Below, piece by piece: positions 43,893-51,917 of a stretch of 64,000 bases of DNA; positions within the stretch are counted from its first letter, which is position 1, and every line of letters starts with the position of its first letter. A model generated the notes under the pieces. The model saw only the letters and a list, made by a program, of their open reading frames with translations, did no database searches and was not told the origin of the DNA. The position numbers were made by a program, and so were the translations under genes. Source of the stretch: Halolamina salifodinae (GTDB taxonomy: Archaea > Halobacteriota > Halobacteria > Halobacteriales > Haloferacaceae); assembly GCF_017874235.1 (NCBI RefSeq), contig NZ_JAGGLC010000002.1, positions 372,001 through 436,000 on the forward strand, given 5' to 3'.

Positions 43893-44589
43893 CCACCGAT
43901 CTGACCTGAGTGCAGTTTTCTCAACGTTCTAGTCGTATCTAGACCGCCTTCCCCTCTGCTCATAGACATGTATAAATACTAGTGTGTGATTTATTGTACC
44001 GGATAAACTATGAAAGCCGGAGATGCATCTAGATTTAAAAACAGCCATGATAGATCCAGATACGAACTATATAGATTCCTATTAGCTATTTCTTATTAAA
44101 CCCAACTAAAATATTGAGATATTATTCTCAACTCGTCTGTAGCCTCCTTACTATTATATTTCAATAATACCTCTTATACTGGTATTTCATGTATTTCGAA
44201 TAGTCGATTCGCTGGCCACTGTCCAGTTAAGTCAGCCTAAGAAGTGAGCAGTTCGTTGGTTTTAGTGTCTATGCGCAACCAGAACCCGGTCAAAGAGACG
44301 TTGACACGGTGAATCTTGGATGTTGGGAGCGTGAGCGGACGGCGACGTTGACGAACGTGAAGCGTCTCGTCCGCACATCAGAACCCTTCGGGCTCTGGGG
44401 ACGCCCGTCAGAGCGTTGCCGTCCGACTCCACGCGACCGGCTGTTCGCTTCGGGAAACGAAAGAAATCATCCGGCTATCTAGTTGAACGCCCGCATCAAG
44501 CGATGTACAGTTCATGCATGACTACAACCATCAGAGACCGCACCAATCAATGGACGAATTAATGACACAGCAGGCGAACACGGTGAGTA
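43893..44589. other. AT-rich intergenic region with transposase scraps
   Basis: 697 bases. The first 330 (43893-44225) are very AT-rich, with many short stops in all frames, and hold no gene I could see. The rest holds transposase relics, listed separately. The drop in GC relative to neighbouring genes marks foreign or degenerate DNA. Confidence 0.45.
44265..44490 (+). mobile_element. Possible TnpB C-terminal remnant
   Basis: A frame from about 44271 reads RNQNPVKETLTR before a TGA, and a second, overlapping frame reads TNVKRLVRTSEPFGLWG with a basic C-terminus. NPVKET matches the end part of some haloarchaeal IS1341-type TnpB proteins as I remember them. No start, no complete domain. Confidence 0.3.
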
Positions 44590-44634
44590 ATGGGAACTCG
44601 CTCGTCGAATGCAGCCTGCTGTAAAATCGGCCGC
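44502..44634 (+). pseudogene. DDE integrase-type transposase C-terminal fragment
   Basis: The frame at 44502-44634 gives FMHDYNHQRPHQSMDEL, matching the (Y/F)N-x-x-RPH-x-S-x C-terminal motif of rve/DDE integrase transposases (IS3/IS481-like). Only about 40 codons remain. The fragment overlaps the start of rdfA in another frame, so the insertion end abuts that gene's promoter. Confidence 0.5.
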
Positions 44635-45204
44635 GGGATTGAGAAATATGAGTGCGACGGCTTGAACGACAAACTCGCCCACGAGTACCGGGAAGGTGAC
44701 GCCAGTCTCCGCGATCTCGAACAGGTAATCAACGACGGGTTCACCGCAACGGCTCTGGAAAACGCTGGATCTCCTACCGACCGGGATCCAGCCGAGATCA
44801 CCGCGATCCTCGACGGTGACGGGGAATCGAGGCGAGAAAAAGCCCGATTAGAAACCGAATTAGAGCAAGCCGGGATCGACGTCGAACAGCTACAACAAGA
44901 TTATGTTTCGTTCCGCACCGTCAAAACGCATCTCAACGACCATCTCGGAGTCGATACATCACGCACTGAAACGATTACGTTGGACTCCGCAGAAAGTATC
45001 ATTGAGTGGGCAGAAACCAGATGCACGAGCGTTATCAAACGGACTATCGAGCGGCTTTCGAACGCCAACGAAGCAACGATCGGTGACGACTTCACGGTCA
45101 ATATTTCCCCACGCATCACATGTCATGGTTGTAATTCAACATATACCGTGAGGGAATTTATCCAAAGCGAGGGGTGCCGTTGTGCTTCGGGCCAATCGGA
45201 GTGA
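44590..45204 (+). CDS. rdfA: Rod-determining factor RdfA-like protein
   Basis: 204 aa. N-terminal KIGRGIEKYECDGLNDKLAHEY and SLRDLEQVINDGF form the RdfA helical head. LEQAGIDVEQLQQDYVSFRTVKTHL lies in the middle and the C-terminus is a zinc-ribbon-like ITCHGCNSTYTVREF. In Haloferax, RdfA is needed for rod-shaped cells. It is usually encoded just before an SMC-like ATPase, as here (62 bases gap). The start overlaps transposase debris, so its native promoter may be altered. Confidence 0.82.
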   Translation: MGTRSSNAACCKIGRGIEKYECDGLNDKLAHEYREGDASLRDLEQVINDGFTATALENAGSPTDRDPAEITAILDGDGESRREKARLETELEQAGIDVEQLQQDYVSFRTVKTHLNDHLGVDTSRTETITLDSAESIIEWAETRCTSVIKRTIERLSNANEATIGDDFTVNISPRITCHGCNSTYTVREFIQSEGCRCASGQSE

Positions 45205-45266
45205 ACGGTAACTTTGCGATGAACACCGGTGGTATTTATTACTCCAGAACCCTTCACTAACTTATA

Positions 45267-47336
45267 ATGTCGTCCGAGACCGAACTCCGCGGTGACCCGG
45301 CAGCCGCACTCAGCGATCGGGTCGACTCTGTCATAGACGAATCCCTTGAAGCAACACTGCATGTCCAGAATATTGGAGGCATCACGCAGTGTACGGTCCC
45401 GTTCTCGCCTGGCATTACGATCCTCACAGGTGAAAACGCGACGAACCGAACATCGCTCCTTACCGCATTGAACGGTGTACTCGGTGGGAGTGAAGCGACG
45501 TTGCGGAGCGATGCCGACTCTGGTCATATCGAACTCTCGTTCAACGACACAGACACGTTCACGCGAACGTACGAACGTGACCATGGGCAGATTACGACGT
45601 CTGGCGACCCCTACTGCGAGGACGAAGATCTCGTCGACGCGTTCTGTACGCTACTGGAACACAACGACGCGCGTGATGCTGTCGAACGCGGCGAAAACTT
45701 ACGGGATGTTCTGATGCGGCCCGTGGATACTCACGCGATCCGCCGGCAAATACGCGAGAAAACCAGCGACCGCGATGAACTGCAATCACGGTTACGAAAT
45801 ATCGACCAGCAAGTCGATCAGGAAGCAGCGCTCAGTGACCGGAAAGAAGCGCTACAAGCCGAACTCGAAGACATCGAATCCGAAATCGAGGAGAAACGCA
45901 GTATTGTTAGCGAGTACCAAGCCGATATGGATATGGCTGCCGAGGCCGAGGAACTCGTCGACGATGTCGAATCTGCCCGGGAAGATGCTCGGGACCTCGA
46001 AAACCAGGTTGAAGTCCTGAAGGCCGAACTCGAAGCAGTTCGTGAGGAAGAAACGGAGTTGAAAGAGGATGCTACCGAGTTGTACCATGACGCAGTGAGT
46101 TCGGGGCCGACCGATGTTTCGAATCGAGACGATATCGATCCGACTGAGATCGACCGGGATCCCGAACACGATGGAGAGTCTATTTCCGATCTGAAAGAGC
46201 GCGTTTCGTCACTGAAGGCACGAAAGGACGAACTCACGAACACCATCGACGATCTCACGCGGATCATCAACTTCAACGAACGGATCGTCGACGAGGCAGC
46301 CGACCTCCCCGGAGTGACGCCCGACGACGGGACGGAATCGGTAACAGCGGAGCTGGCCCCGGAATCGCAGACTGTCGAATGTTGGACCTGCGGGAGCACT
46401 GTCGAACAGAACACGATTCAGTCTCGTACCCGGGAGCTCCAATCACTCGTTGAACAGAAACGCGAGCAAGTGACGGACATCACTGCTGAATTGGGGACGG
46501 TTCAAGACCGCCTTGAGGCGTTACAGGAAACACGGCGTGAACGCCAGCGTGTCCAGTCGCGGCTCGAACAGGTCCGTAAAGAGCAAGATGAGATCGTGGA
46601 GGAAATCGAAGAAACGGAAGCAGCCCTCGATGCGAAACGCGGAGAGATCGAGACACTGCAGGAAGAGATTGAAGCGACTGCGGAGTTACGCGAATCCGAT
46701 CTCCTCGATGCGTACCAAGAGTTGAACGAGCTGGAGTACGAGCGCGGACAGATCGCGGCGAAAATAGAGGACGTCGAATCCGAGTTAGCGGATATCGAGG
46801 ACGTCCGAGAGGAACGCGACGACATCGAAACCGAAATCGAGTCGATTCGGGAGGAGTTGGAAGATCTCCGTACCCACGTTGCTGACTTGGAACGGAACGC
46901 TGTCGACTCGTTCAACTCACACATGGAAGATATCTTGGATCGGCTCCGCTACGAGAACATCGCCCGTGTGTGGATCGAACGGAAGGTATCGGAGACGGCT
47001 ACCCGAATGGAGACGGGTGAGTTCGAACTGCACATCGTGCGCGAGTCGGAGGGTGGGGTGTACGAAGATATCGTCGACACACTCTCGGAAAGTGAACGGG
47101 AAGTTATCGGATTGATCGTCGCGCTTGCCGGATATCTCGTGCACGATATCGACGAATCCGTTCCGTTCCTCCTCCTTGATTCGGTGGAGGCAGTGGACTC
47201 GCAACGGCTCGTCGAACTCGTAGAGTACTTCGCCGAGCACGCAGTGTTCCTCAACGTTGCATTACTGCCGGAAGACGCGTCGGCGTTCTCTGACGCGTAT
47301 GATCGCGTGACTGCGGATATGCTGACCCCGTCGTAG
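45267..47336 (+). CDS. Archaea-specific SMC-related ATPase
   Basis: 689 aa Rad50/SMC-like protein. Walker A in ILTGENATNRTSLL (residues about 54-66) with an unusual NATNRTS in place of GxGKS/T. Long coiled coil about 150-320 and 400-570, broken by a CxxC hook (VECWTCGSTVE, about 371-374). The C-terminal ATPase half has ALAGYLVHDIDESVPFLLLDSVEAVD, in which the Walker B Glu after Asp is replaced by Ser. The pair RdfA plus this family (Sph-like) may act in cell shape or DNA organisation. A leaderless promoter TTTATT lies about 30 bases before ATG 45267. Confidence 0.83.
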   Translation: MSSETELRGDPAAALSDRVDSVIDESLEATLHVQNIGGITQCTVPFSPGITILTGENATNRTSLLTALNGVLGGSEATLRSDADSGHIELSFNDTDTFTRTYERDHGQITTSGDPYCEDEDLVDAFCTLLEHNDARDAVERGENLRDVLMRPVDTHAIRRQIREKTSDRDELQSRLRNIDQQVDQEAALSDRKEALQAELEDIESEIEEKRSIVSEYQADMDMAAEAEELVDDVESAREDARDLENQVEVLKAELEAVREEETELKEDATELYHDAVSSGPTDVSNRDDIDPTEIDRDPEHDGESISDLKERVSSLKARKDELTNTIDDLTRIINFNERIVDEAADLPGVTPDDGTESVTAELAPESQTVECWTCGSTVEQNTIQSRTRELQSLVEQKREQVTDITAELGTVQDRLEALQETRRERQRVQSRLEQVRKEQDEIVEEIEETEAALDAKRGEIETLQEEIEATAELRESDLLDAYQELNELEYERGQIAAKIEDVESELADIEDVREERDDIETEIESIREELEDLRTHVADLERNAVDSFNSHMEDILDRLRYENIARVWIERKVSETATRMETGEFELHIVRESEGGVYEDIVDTLSESEREVIGLIVALAGYLVHDIDESVPFLLLDSVEAVDSQRLVELVEYFAEHAVFLNVALLPEDASAFSDAYDRVTADMLTPS

Positions 47337-47383
47337 TACGACAGGGGGGAGACTATTTCCCACCCCGGTACGACTGCCCGGAT

Positions 47384-48403
47384 ATGGGTTGGGAACCACC
47401 ACCAAACTGGCCACGGATAACGACGGTCGAATCGCACACTGGTGGCGAGCCACTCAGAGTCGTCATCGACGGGTTTCCCGAAATACCCGGAGACACGATT
47501 CTCGAGAAGCGACGGTATGTCCGTGACAACCACGACCAGCTCAGAAGCGCGCTGATGCTGGAGCCTCGCGGGCACGCCAACATGTACGGGGCGCTTCTCA
47601 CGGAACCGGTGACTCCAGATGGCGATATTGGCGTCCTGTTCACTCACAACGAAGGGTACAGCACGATGTGTGGACACGGCGTGATCGCCCTCGGCGTCGT
47701 GCTTCCGGAGATCGATGCCGTCGATGTGAGGGCTGCCACCCCGACAATCGAGATGGACACTCCTGCAGGACGTGTAACAGCACACCCCCAGAGAAGTGAA
47801 GGCGAGATCGAACGGGTTGCCTTCGAAAACGTCCCCTCGTACGTCGAGAGGCTCGACGAGGAAACGGTTATCCCGGAATACGGACCGGTCACGTACGATG
47901 TGGCGTTCGGTGGCGCCTACTACGCCTATTGTGACGCTAGTGAGTTCGATATCGAACTCGGGGACACGACCGAACGGGAGTTCGTCGATATCGGCCGAAC
48001 GGTGAAAGCCGCTATTGCCGAAGACATCTCGCTCACCCACCCAGCCGACGACGATCTCGGGTTCCTCTACGGCGTCATTCTTACCGAGGAGCCGAAAAAC
48101 GAGGCGAATATCCGAAACGTCTGTATCTTCGCGGACGGCGAGATCGACCGGAGCCCGACAGGAACGGGTGTCAGCGGGCACCTCGCAATTCAGCATGCGA
48201 AAGGGGCCCTCGAACCCGGCGAGGAGTTCGTCGTCGAGAGCCTGATTAATTCGACATTCATCGGGCGGATAGCCGAACGAACCACGTTCCACGGATATGA
48301 TGCCGTGGTTCCCGTCATCGAAGGAAAAGCGTACATCACGGGAACGAGTGAGTTCACCATCGATCCGGCCGACCCCTTCAAGGAGGGCTTTGTTCTTCGG
48401 TGA
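47384..48403 (+). CDS. Trans-3-hydroxy-L-proline dehydratase (proline racemase family)
   Basis: 339 aa, proline racemase fold. The first catalytic residue is Cys96 in YSTMCGHGVIALG. The second, normally Cys in racemases and 4-hydroxyproline epimerases, is Thr259 in DRSPTGTGVSGH. Cys/Thr is the signature of trans-3-hydroxy-L-proline dehydratase, which makes pyrroline-2-carboxylate. It has no pyrroline-2-carboxylate reductase next to it; the nearest candidates are the SDR enzyme at 48590 or genes outside. It supports the theme of proline-family catabolism. Confidence 0.85.
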   Translation: MGWEPPPNWPRITTVESHTGGEPLRVVIDGFPEIPGDTILEKRRYVRDNHDQLRSALMLEPRGHANMYGALLTEPVTPDGDIGVLFTHNEGYSTMCGHGVIALGVVLPEIDAVDVRAATPTIEMDTPAGRVTAHPQRSEGEIERVAFENVPSYVERLDEETVIPEYGPVTYDVAFGGAYYAYCDASEFDIELGDTTEREFVDIGRTVKAAIAEDISLTHPADDDLGFLYGVILTEEPKNEANIRNVCIFADGEIDRSPTGTGVSGHLAIQHAKGALEPGEEFVVESLINSTFIGRIAERTTFHGYDAVVPVIEGKAYITGTSEFTIDPADPFKEGFVLR

Positions 48404-48589
48404 GATGGACAGTCGAGGCGGACTCCGTGGAACGTCGGGAGCGGTGACCACCACTGATCCCGTTCTGTCCTGTCCGCCACGGGATCCGTTTCCGATCCCG
48501 AAGGCATCCCGCAGTCGCTGCGACGCAGAACCCCCCGGACGTTTCCGGAGCGAGTCGGGTTTAAGGGCCCTCCCTCCCACCTCAGCGGT

Positions 48590-49381
48590 ATGGATCTCGG
48601 ACTCGCAGACACGAGCGCACTGGTGACCGCATCGAGCAGCGGCCTCGGGAAGGCGTCGGCGACGGCGCTGGCCCGCGAGGGCGCGAACGTCGTGCTCAAC
48701 GGCCGGGACGGGGAGCGACTCGCCGAGGCCGTCGAGGAGGTCGACGCGGTCGGCGACGGCGAGGTCGTCGGCGTACAGGGCGACCTGACCGAGAAGGCGG
48801 ACATCGAGCATCTCGTCGAGCGAACCGTCGAAGAGTTCGGCGGCATCGACACGCTCGTGACGAGCGCCGGCGGCCCGCCCAGCGGACCCTTCGAGGAAAC
48901 CACCGACGAGGACTGGTACCAAGCGTTTGACCTGCTGGTGATGAGCGCGGTCCGGACGGTGCGAGAGGCCGCGCCCCACCTCAAGGAGTCCGATCAGGGG
49001 ACGATGACGTTCGTCACCTCCCGATCCGTGAAGGAGGCTATCGACTCGCTGGTGCTCTCGAACTCCGTCCGGATGGCCGTCATCGGCCTCGAGAAGACCC
49101 TCTCGAAGGAACTGGGTCCGGAGATCCGCTCGAACGCGGTGCTGCCGGGCCCCCACGAGACCTCCCGGATCGAGGAACTCGTCGAGCAGGCCGTCGAGCG
49201 TGGTGAGTACGAGAACTACGAGGAAGGAGTTGAAGCCAGAGGGTCGGGTATTCCGGTTGGGCGCATCGGCGACCCGATGGAACTCGGCGACGCCGTGGCG
49301 TTCCTCTCTTCGCCCAAGTCCTCCTACATTAACGGTGTTTCGCTCCCCATCGAAGGGGGAGCGGGAGCGAGCAATCTGTAG
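48590..49381 (+). CDS. Short-chain dehydrogenase/reductase
   Basis: 263 aa classical-type SDR. Cofactor motif TASSSGLGKASATAL near residues 14-28 and TSAGGPPSG in the NAG-like position near 88. The catalytic Tyr of YxxxK is atypical: MTFVTSRSVKEAIDSLVLSNSVRMA has SVKEAIDSL where S-Y-K should be, so Tyr appears to be replaced by a Leu/Ser region as in the SDR subgroup of 7-alpha or 3-oxoacyl type 'SSVRVK' proteins. Function uncertain, possibly a divergent oxidoreductase. GTTTAAGG box about 30 bases upstream. Confidence 0.75.
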   Translation: MDLGLADTSALVTASSSGLGKASATALAREGANVVLNGRDGERLAEAVEEVDAVGDGEVVGVQGDLTEKADIEHLVERTVEEFGGIDTLVTSAGGPPSGPFEETTDEDWYQAFDLLVMSAVRTVREAAPHLKESDQGTMTFVTSRSVKEAIDSLVLSNSVRMAVIGLEKTLSKELGPEIRSNAVLPGPHETSRIEELVEQAVERGEYENYEEGVEARGSGIPVGRIGDPMELGDAVAFLSSPKSSYINGVSLPIEGGAGASNL

Positions 49382-49470
49382 GTTCATCGACTCCGCTACC
49401 CATCGCAATTTGCTGACCGCCACCCCGATAGGGCATACAGATGTGTATCCTTTTTGAATATTGGGGTAGA

Positions 49471-49575
49471 ATGGCAAGCCACAGCCTTGGCGACCGAGTC
49501 ACACGGCTGTTCGACGCGCTTCCCGTCGTCGCGGTCGCCTCCGGTGAAACGCTACGGTATTTTACGGAACGCGTC
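49471..49575 (+). pseudogene. N-terminal fragment of an M24 peptidase gene
   Basis: ATG at 49471 opens MASHSLGDRVTRLFDALPVV, then VAVASGETLRYFTE. This matches the first ~40 residues of the M24 protein at 15118-16224 (MASHSNSDRVTRLFGTLPGN, ETLRYFTG). The nucleotide match is strong but not identical. After about 35 codons similarity stops at a junction with unrelated sequence. A truncated paralogue or recombination scar, not a functional gene. Confidence 0.75.
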
Positions 49576-49689
49576 CCGCGCGTCAGGCGACCACATTCAC
49601 AAACTTCGGGAGCGGTCTGCATGGTCAGCCTCCTGGCAGGCCTCGACATACCGGCACATCGCCCTCGTCCCCGCTGTAGTCCCGCCTAC

Positions 49690-50086
49690 ACGCTCGTGCT
49701 CTCCTAGGCGTTCGGGGGGCTGGGCGCCGCGCTCAGCCCGACGCTGGTGGCCGCGCTCTGGTGGAAGCACGTCCCCGTCCAGGGCGCCGTCGCCAGCATG
49801 GCCGTCGGTACGGTGAGCATGCTCGTCTGGCCACAGCTCCCCACGCTGCTCGGTTCAGCGGCGCCCCAGTCGGGCTTCTGGTCGGAGTCGTCGGCGTCTA
49901 CGGGCTGTTCCCGGCGTTCATTATCTCGGCGTCGGTGCTCGTCGGCGTCTCGCTATTCACCGAACCGCCCGAAAACGTCGAGGGGATGTTCGACATCTTC
50001 GACACCCCATCGACGTGCTCCGGGAGGAGAATCTCTCGGCGTACGGCTTCGACCCCGGCGCCGACCTCGACCGCCGAGAGCACTGA
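49690..50086 (+). pseudogene. putP: Broken sodium/proline symporter (PutP/SSS family), C-terminal part
   Basis: Three frames join to make a transporter C-terminus. The first is YTLVLS, an in-frame TAG near 49707, then AFGGLGAALSPTLVAALWWK and VPVQGAVASMAVGTVSMLVW. A frameshift near 49870 leads to VYGLFPAFIISASVLVGVSL then FTEPPENVEGMFDIFD. A second shift leads to NLSAYGFDPGADLDRREH and stop at 50084-50086. The layout (GGLGAAxxPxLL, WKxxxxxGAxxGM-like helix, TEPPE end) is that of PutP-type sodium:proline symporters. The 5' half is missing. Dead gene. Confidence 0.72.
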
Positions 50087-50116
50087 CTGGGCTGCCTGCG
50101 GTCGCTCAGCCCGTCG

Positions 50117-50572
50117 CTACTCGTTCTCGTACTCCTTCTCGAACCCGCGGAACTCCGTCCGGTGGGCCTCTTCCTCGGCCAGAATCGTCACCGCGAGGTC
50201 CTCAGTAACCGGGTCGTCGGCCGCCTCGGCGGCGTCGATGAGCGCCCGGTAGGTGTCGATGGCGTCCTCCTCGGCGTCGAGCACGCCGCGGATCACCGAG
50301 AGCACGTCCGTCGAGTCCTCGGGTGGCTGGAGGGAGTCCTGTCGCGCGACGAACTCCGCGGAACTCGGCGGGCGCGCGTCGAGCTGCTTGAGGCGGTTCC
50401 CCAACTGTTCGGCGTGGCCGAGTTCCTCCTGAATGTCCGTGTTGAGGCTCTCCTTGATCTCCTCGGCACGGACGCCGTCGAGGACGATGGCGTTGGTCTG
50501 GTAGTTCATCACGGTCTCCATCTCGTCGCCGTAGGCCTTGCGCAGCAGGTCGATGACTTTCTCGGAACTCAT
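50117..50572 (-). CDS. Ferritin-like (bacterioferritin/Dps-type) protein
   Basis: 151 aa four-helix bundle with the di-iron pattern: E in YGDEMETVMNYQT (first helix), EELGHAEQL (Exx H) in the second, EEDAIDTYRALID in the third and EEEAHRTEFRGFE in the fourth. Start chosen at MSSEKVIDLL since the nine preceding codons are basic. Function: iron storage or oxidative-stress protection in the cytoplasm, or a rubrerythrin-like role without rubredoxin domain. Neighbour to the pentose genes, likely independent. Confidence 0.82.
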   Translation of the reverse strand: MSSEKVIDLLRKAYGDEMETVMNYQTNAIVLDGVRAEEIKESLNTDIQEELGHAEQLGNRLKQLDARPPSSAEFVARQDSLQPPEDSTDVLSVIRGVLDAEEDAIDTYRALIDAAEAADDPVTEDLAVTILAEEEAHRTEFRGFEKEYENE

Positions 50573-50664
50573 ACAGTTCGTGTTGTGCCGGACCGACAAA
50601 ATAACCGTCGGCGGTTCTCGGCATCTGACGCCGACGTTCCCCCGCCGTCACCTCCCCTCGTCGA

Positions 50665-51837
50665 TCAGTCGTAGACGTGGACCTGTCCGGTCGTGTTGTC
50701 CTCGATATACTCCCAGTCGTAGTCGACGCCGAGGCCGGGACCCTCGGGCACCGAGACCGTCCCCCCCTCCACGGCCTCCATCATGTCCGAGTAGCCGCCC
50801 TCGTAGACGGGTGGCTGGGTGTTCTGACAGTCGGGGTGGACCAGTGCCATCTCGTAGTAGTTTGAGTTGCGGCAGGCGGCGATACAGTGCCGTTGGGCGG
50901 GCCCGGGCGCGTGGAACTCCACGTCGAGGCCGAACGCCTCGGCGACGCGCGCGACCTTGATGGCGCCCGTGATGCCGGCGTCGTACTCCGGATCGGCGCG
51001 CAGGAAGTCCGTCGCGTCGTTGGCGGCGAAGTCGGACTTGATCTCCAGCCCTCGGATGTGCTCGGTCTGGACGATGGGGGTTTCGAGTTTCTGGGAGAGC
51101 TTTCGGTGGGCGTGTTGGGAGATACCGCCGTCGCGGAACGGGTCCTCGTACCAGAAAAACTCCTCCTCGTCGATGGCCTTCCCGAGTTCGAGGGCGTCCG
51201 CGAACGTCTCCAACTCACAGGCCGGGTCGTGCATCAGGTCCATCTCGTCGCCGACGGCCTCGCCGACGGCGTGGACCGCCTCCTTCTCCCGGCCGAGGTC
51301 CCGGGAGGCGTCGCCGCCGCCCCAGCCGTGGATCTTGAAGCCGCCAAAGCCCTGATCCCGGCACTCCTCGGCGAACTCCGCGAACGCTTCCGGGGAGTCG
51401 AGGCCGCCGGCGTCGTCGCCGTGATACGTCGACGCGTAGGCGGGCATCTCGGTGCGGTAGGTGCCCAGCAGTTCGTGGATCGGCGCGTCGTAGTACTTGC
51501 CAGCGAAGTCCCAGAGCGCGATGTCGATTGGGCCCATCCCCATCCGGTCGTACTTCCGGAGCGCGCGCTTGATCTCCGACCAGTGTTTCTCGCGTTCGAG
51601 GGGGTTCTTCCCGATCAGATACTTCGCGATGATGTTGTACTGGGCCGCCGCCGGTGAGTTCCCGCCGACGTACTCGCCCGTGACCCCTTCGTCGGTGTGG
51701 ATCTTCACCCCGAACAGCTTCCGGTAGGTCGTCTCACCCGGCTCGTAGACGAGGTTGAAGCCGTGCTCGTCGGTGCCCACGTCCTCCAGCGGGTACTCGA
51801 ACTCCCGGCTCTCGATTTTCGTGATAGTCGGTGCCAT
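50665..51837 (-). CDS. xacD: Pentonate dehydratase, enolase superfamily (XacD-like)
   Basis: 390 aa, mandelate racemase/MLE family. N-terminal cap (about 1-130), then the barrel. KIHGWGGGD is at the second strand (Lys-x-His), metal ligands are Asp in DLMHDPACEL, Glu in FWYEDPF and Glu in VQTEHIRG, and the base/acid His is in VEFHAPGP. Fits a sugar acid dehydratase turning D-xylonate or L-arabinonate into the 2-keto-3-deoxy acid. It matches the haloarchaeal XacD in context: xylose dehydrogenase, FAH dehydratase and 2-oxoglutarate semialdehyde dehydrogenase are neighbours. Promoter motif GGAGCTTTTTACGC just upstream. Confidence 0.83.
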   Translation of the reverse strand: MAPTITKIESREFEYPLEDVGTDEHGFNLVYEPGETTYRKLFGVKIHTDEGVTGEYVGGNSPAAAQYNIIAKYLIGKNPLEREKHWSEIKRALRKYDRMGMGPIDIALWDFAGKYYDAPIHELLGTYRTEMPAYASTYHGDDAGGLDSPEAFAEFAEECRDQGFGGFKIHGWGGGDASRDLGREKEAVHAVGEAVGDEMDLMHDPACELETFADALELGKAIDEEEFFWYEDPFRDGGISQHAHRKLSQKLETPIVQTEHIRGLEIKSDFAANDATDFLRADPEYDAGITGAIKVARVAEAFGLDVEFHAPGPAQRHCIAACRNSNYYEMALVHPDCQNTQPPVYEGGYSDMMEAVEGGTVSVPEGPGLGVDYDWEYIEDNTTGQVHVYD

Positions 51838-51857
51838 AGCCTCGTCCTGCGCGGGGA

Positions 51858-51874
51858 GTGCGTAAAAAGCTCCG
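51858..51874 (-). promoter_or_regulatory. Promoter motif shared with the FAH dehydratase gene
   Basis: On the minus strand GGAGCTTTTTACGC ends about 22 bases before the XacD-like ATG. A near copy, GGAGCTTTATGCGC, is at 56165-56178 before the FAH dehydratase. Combined TATA/BRE plus flank; possibly also an operator. Confidence 0.45.
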
Positions 51875-51917
51875 CCCGATGGGGCGACGACGCCGATGTT
51901 GCTGCGCTCACCCCAGT

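Noticed and set aside
46949-49477. Very long open frame (842 codons) on the minus strand across the SMC, hydroxyproline and SDR genes
   Set aside because: It is antisense to three well-supported genes, contains no recognisable domain and has Arg/Ser/Val-rich composition from mirrored GC codons.
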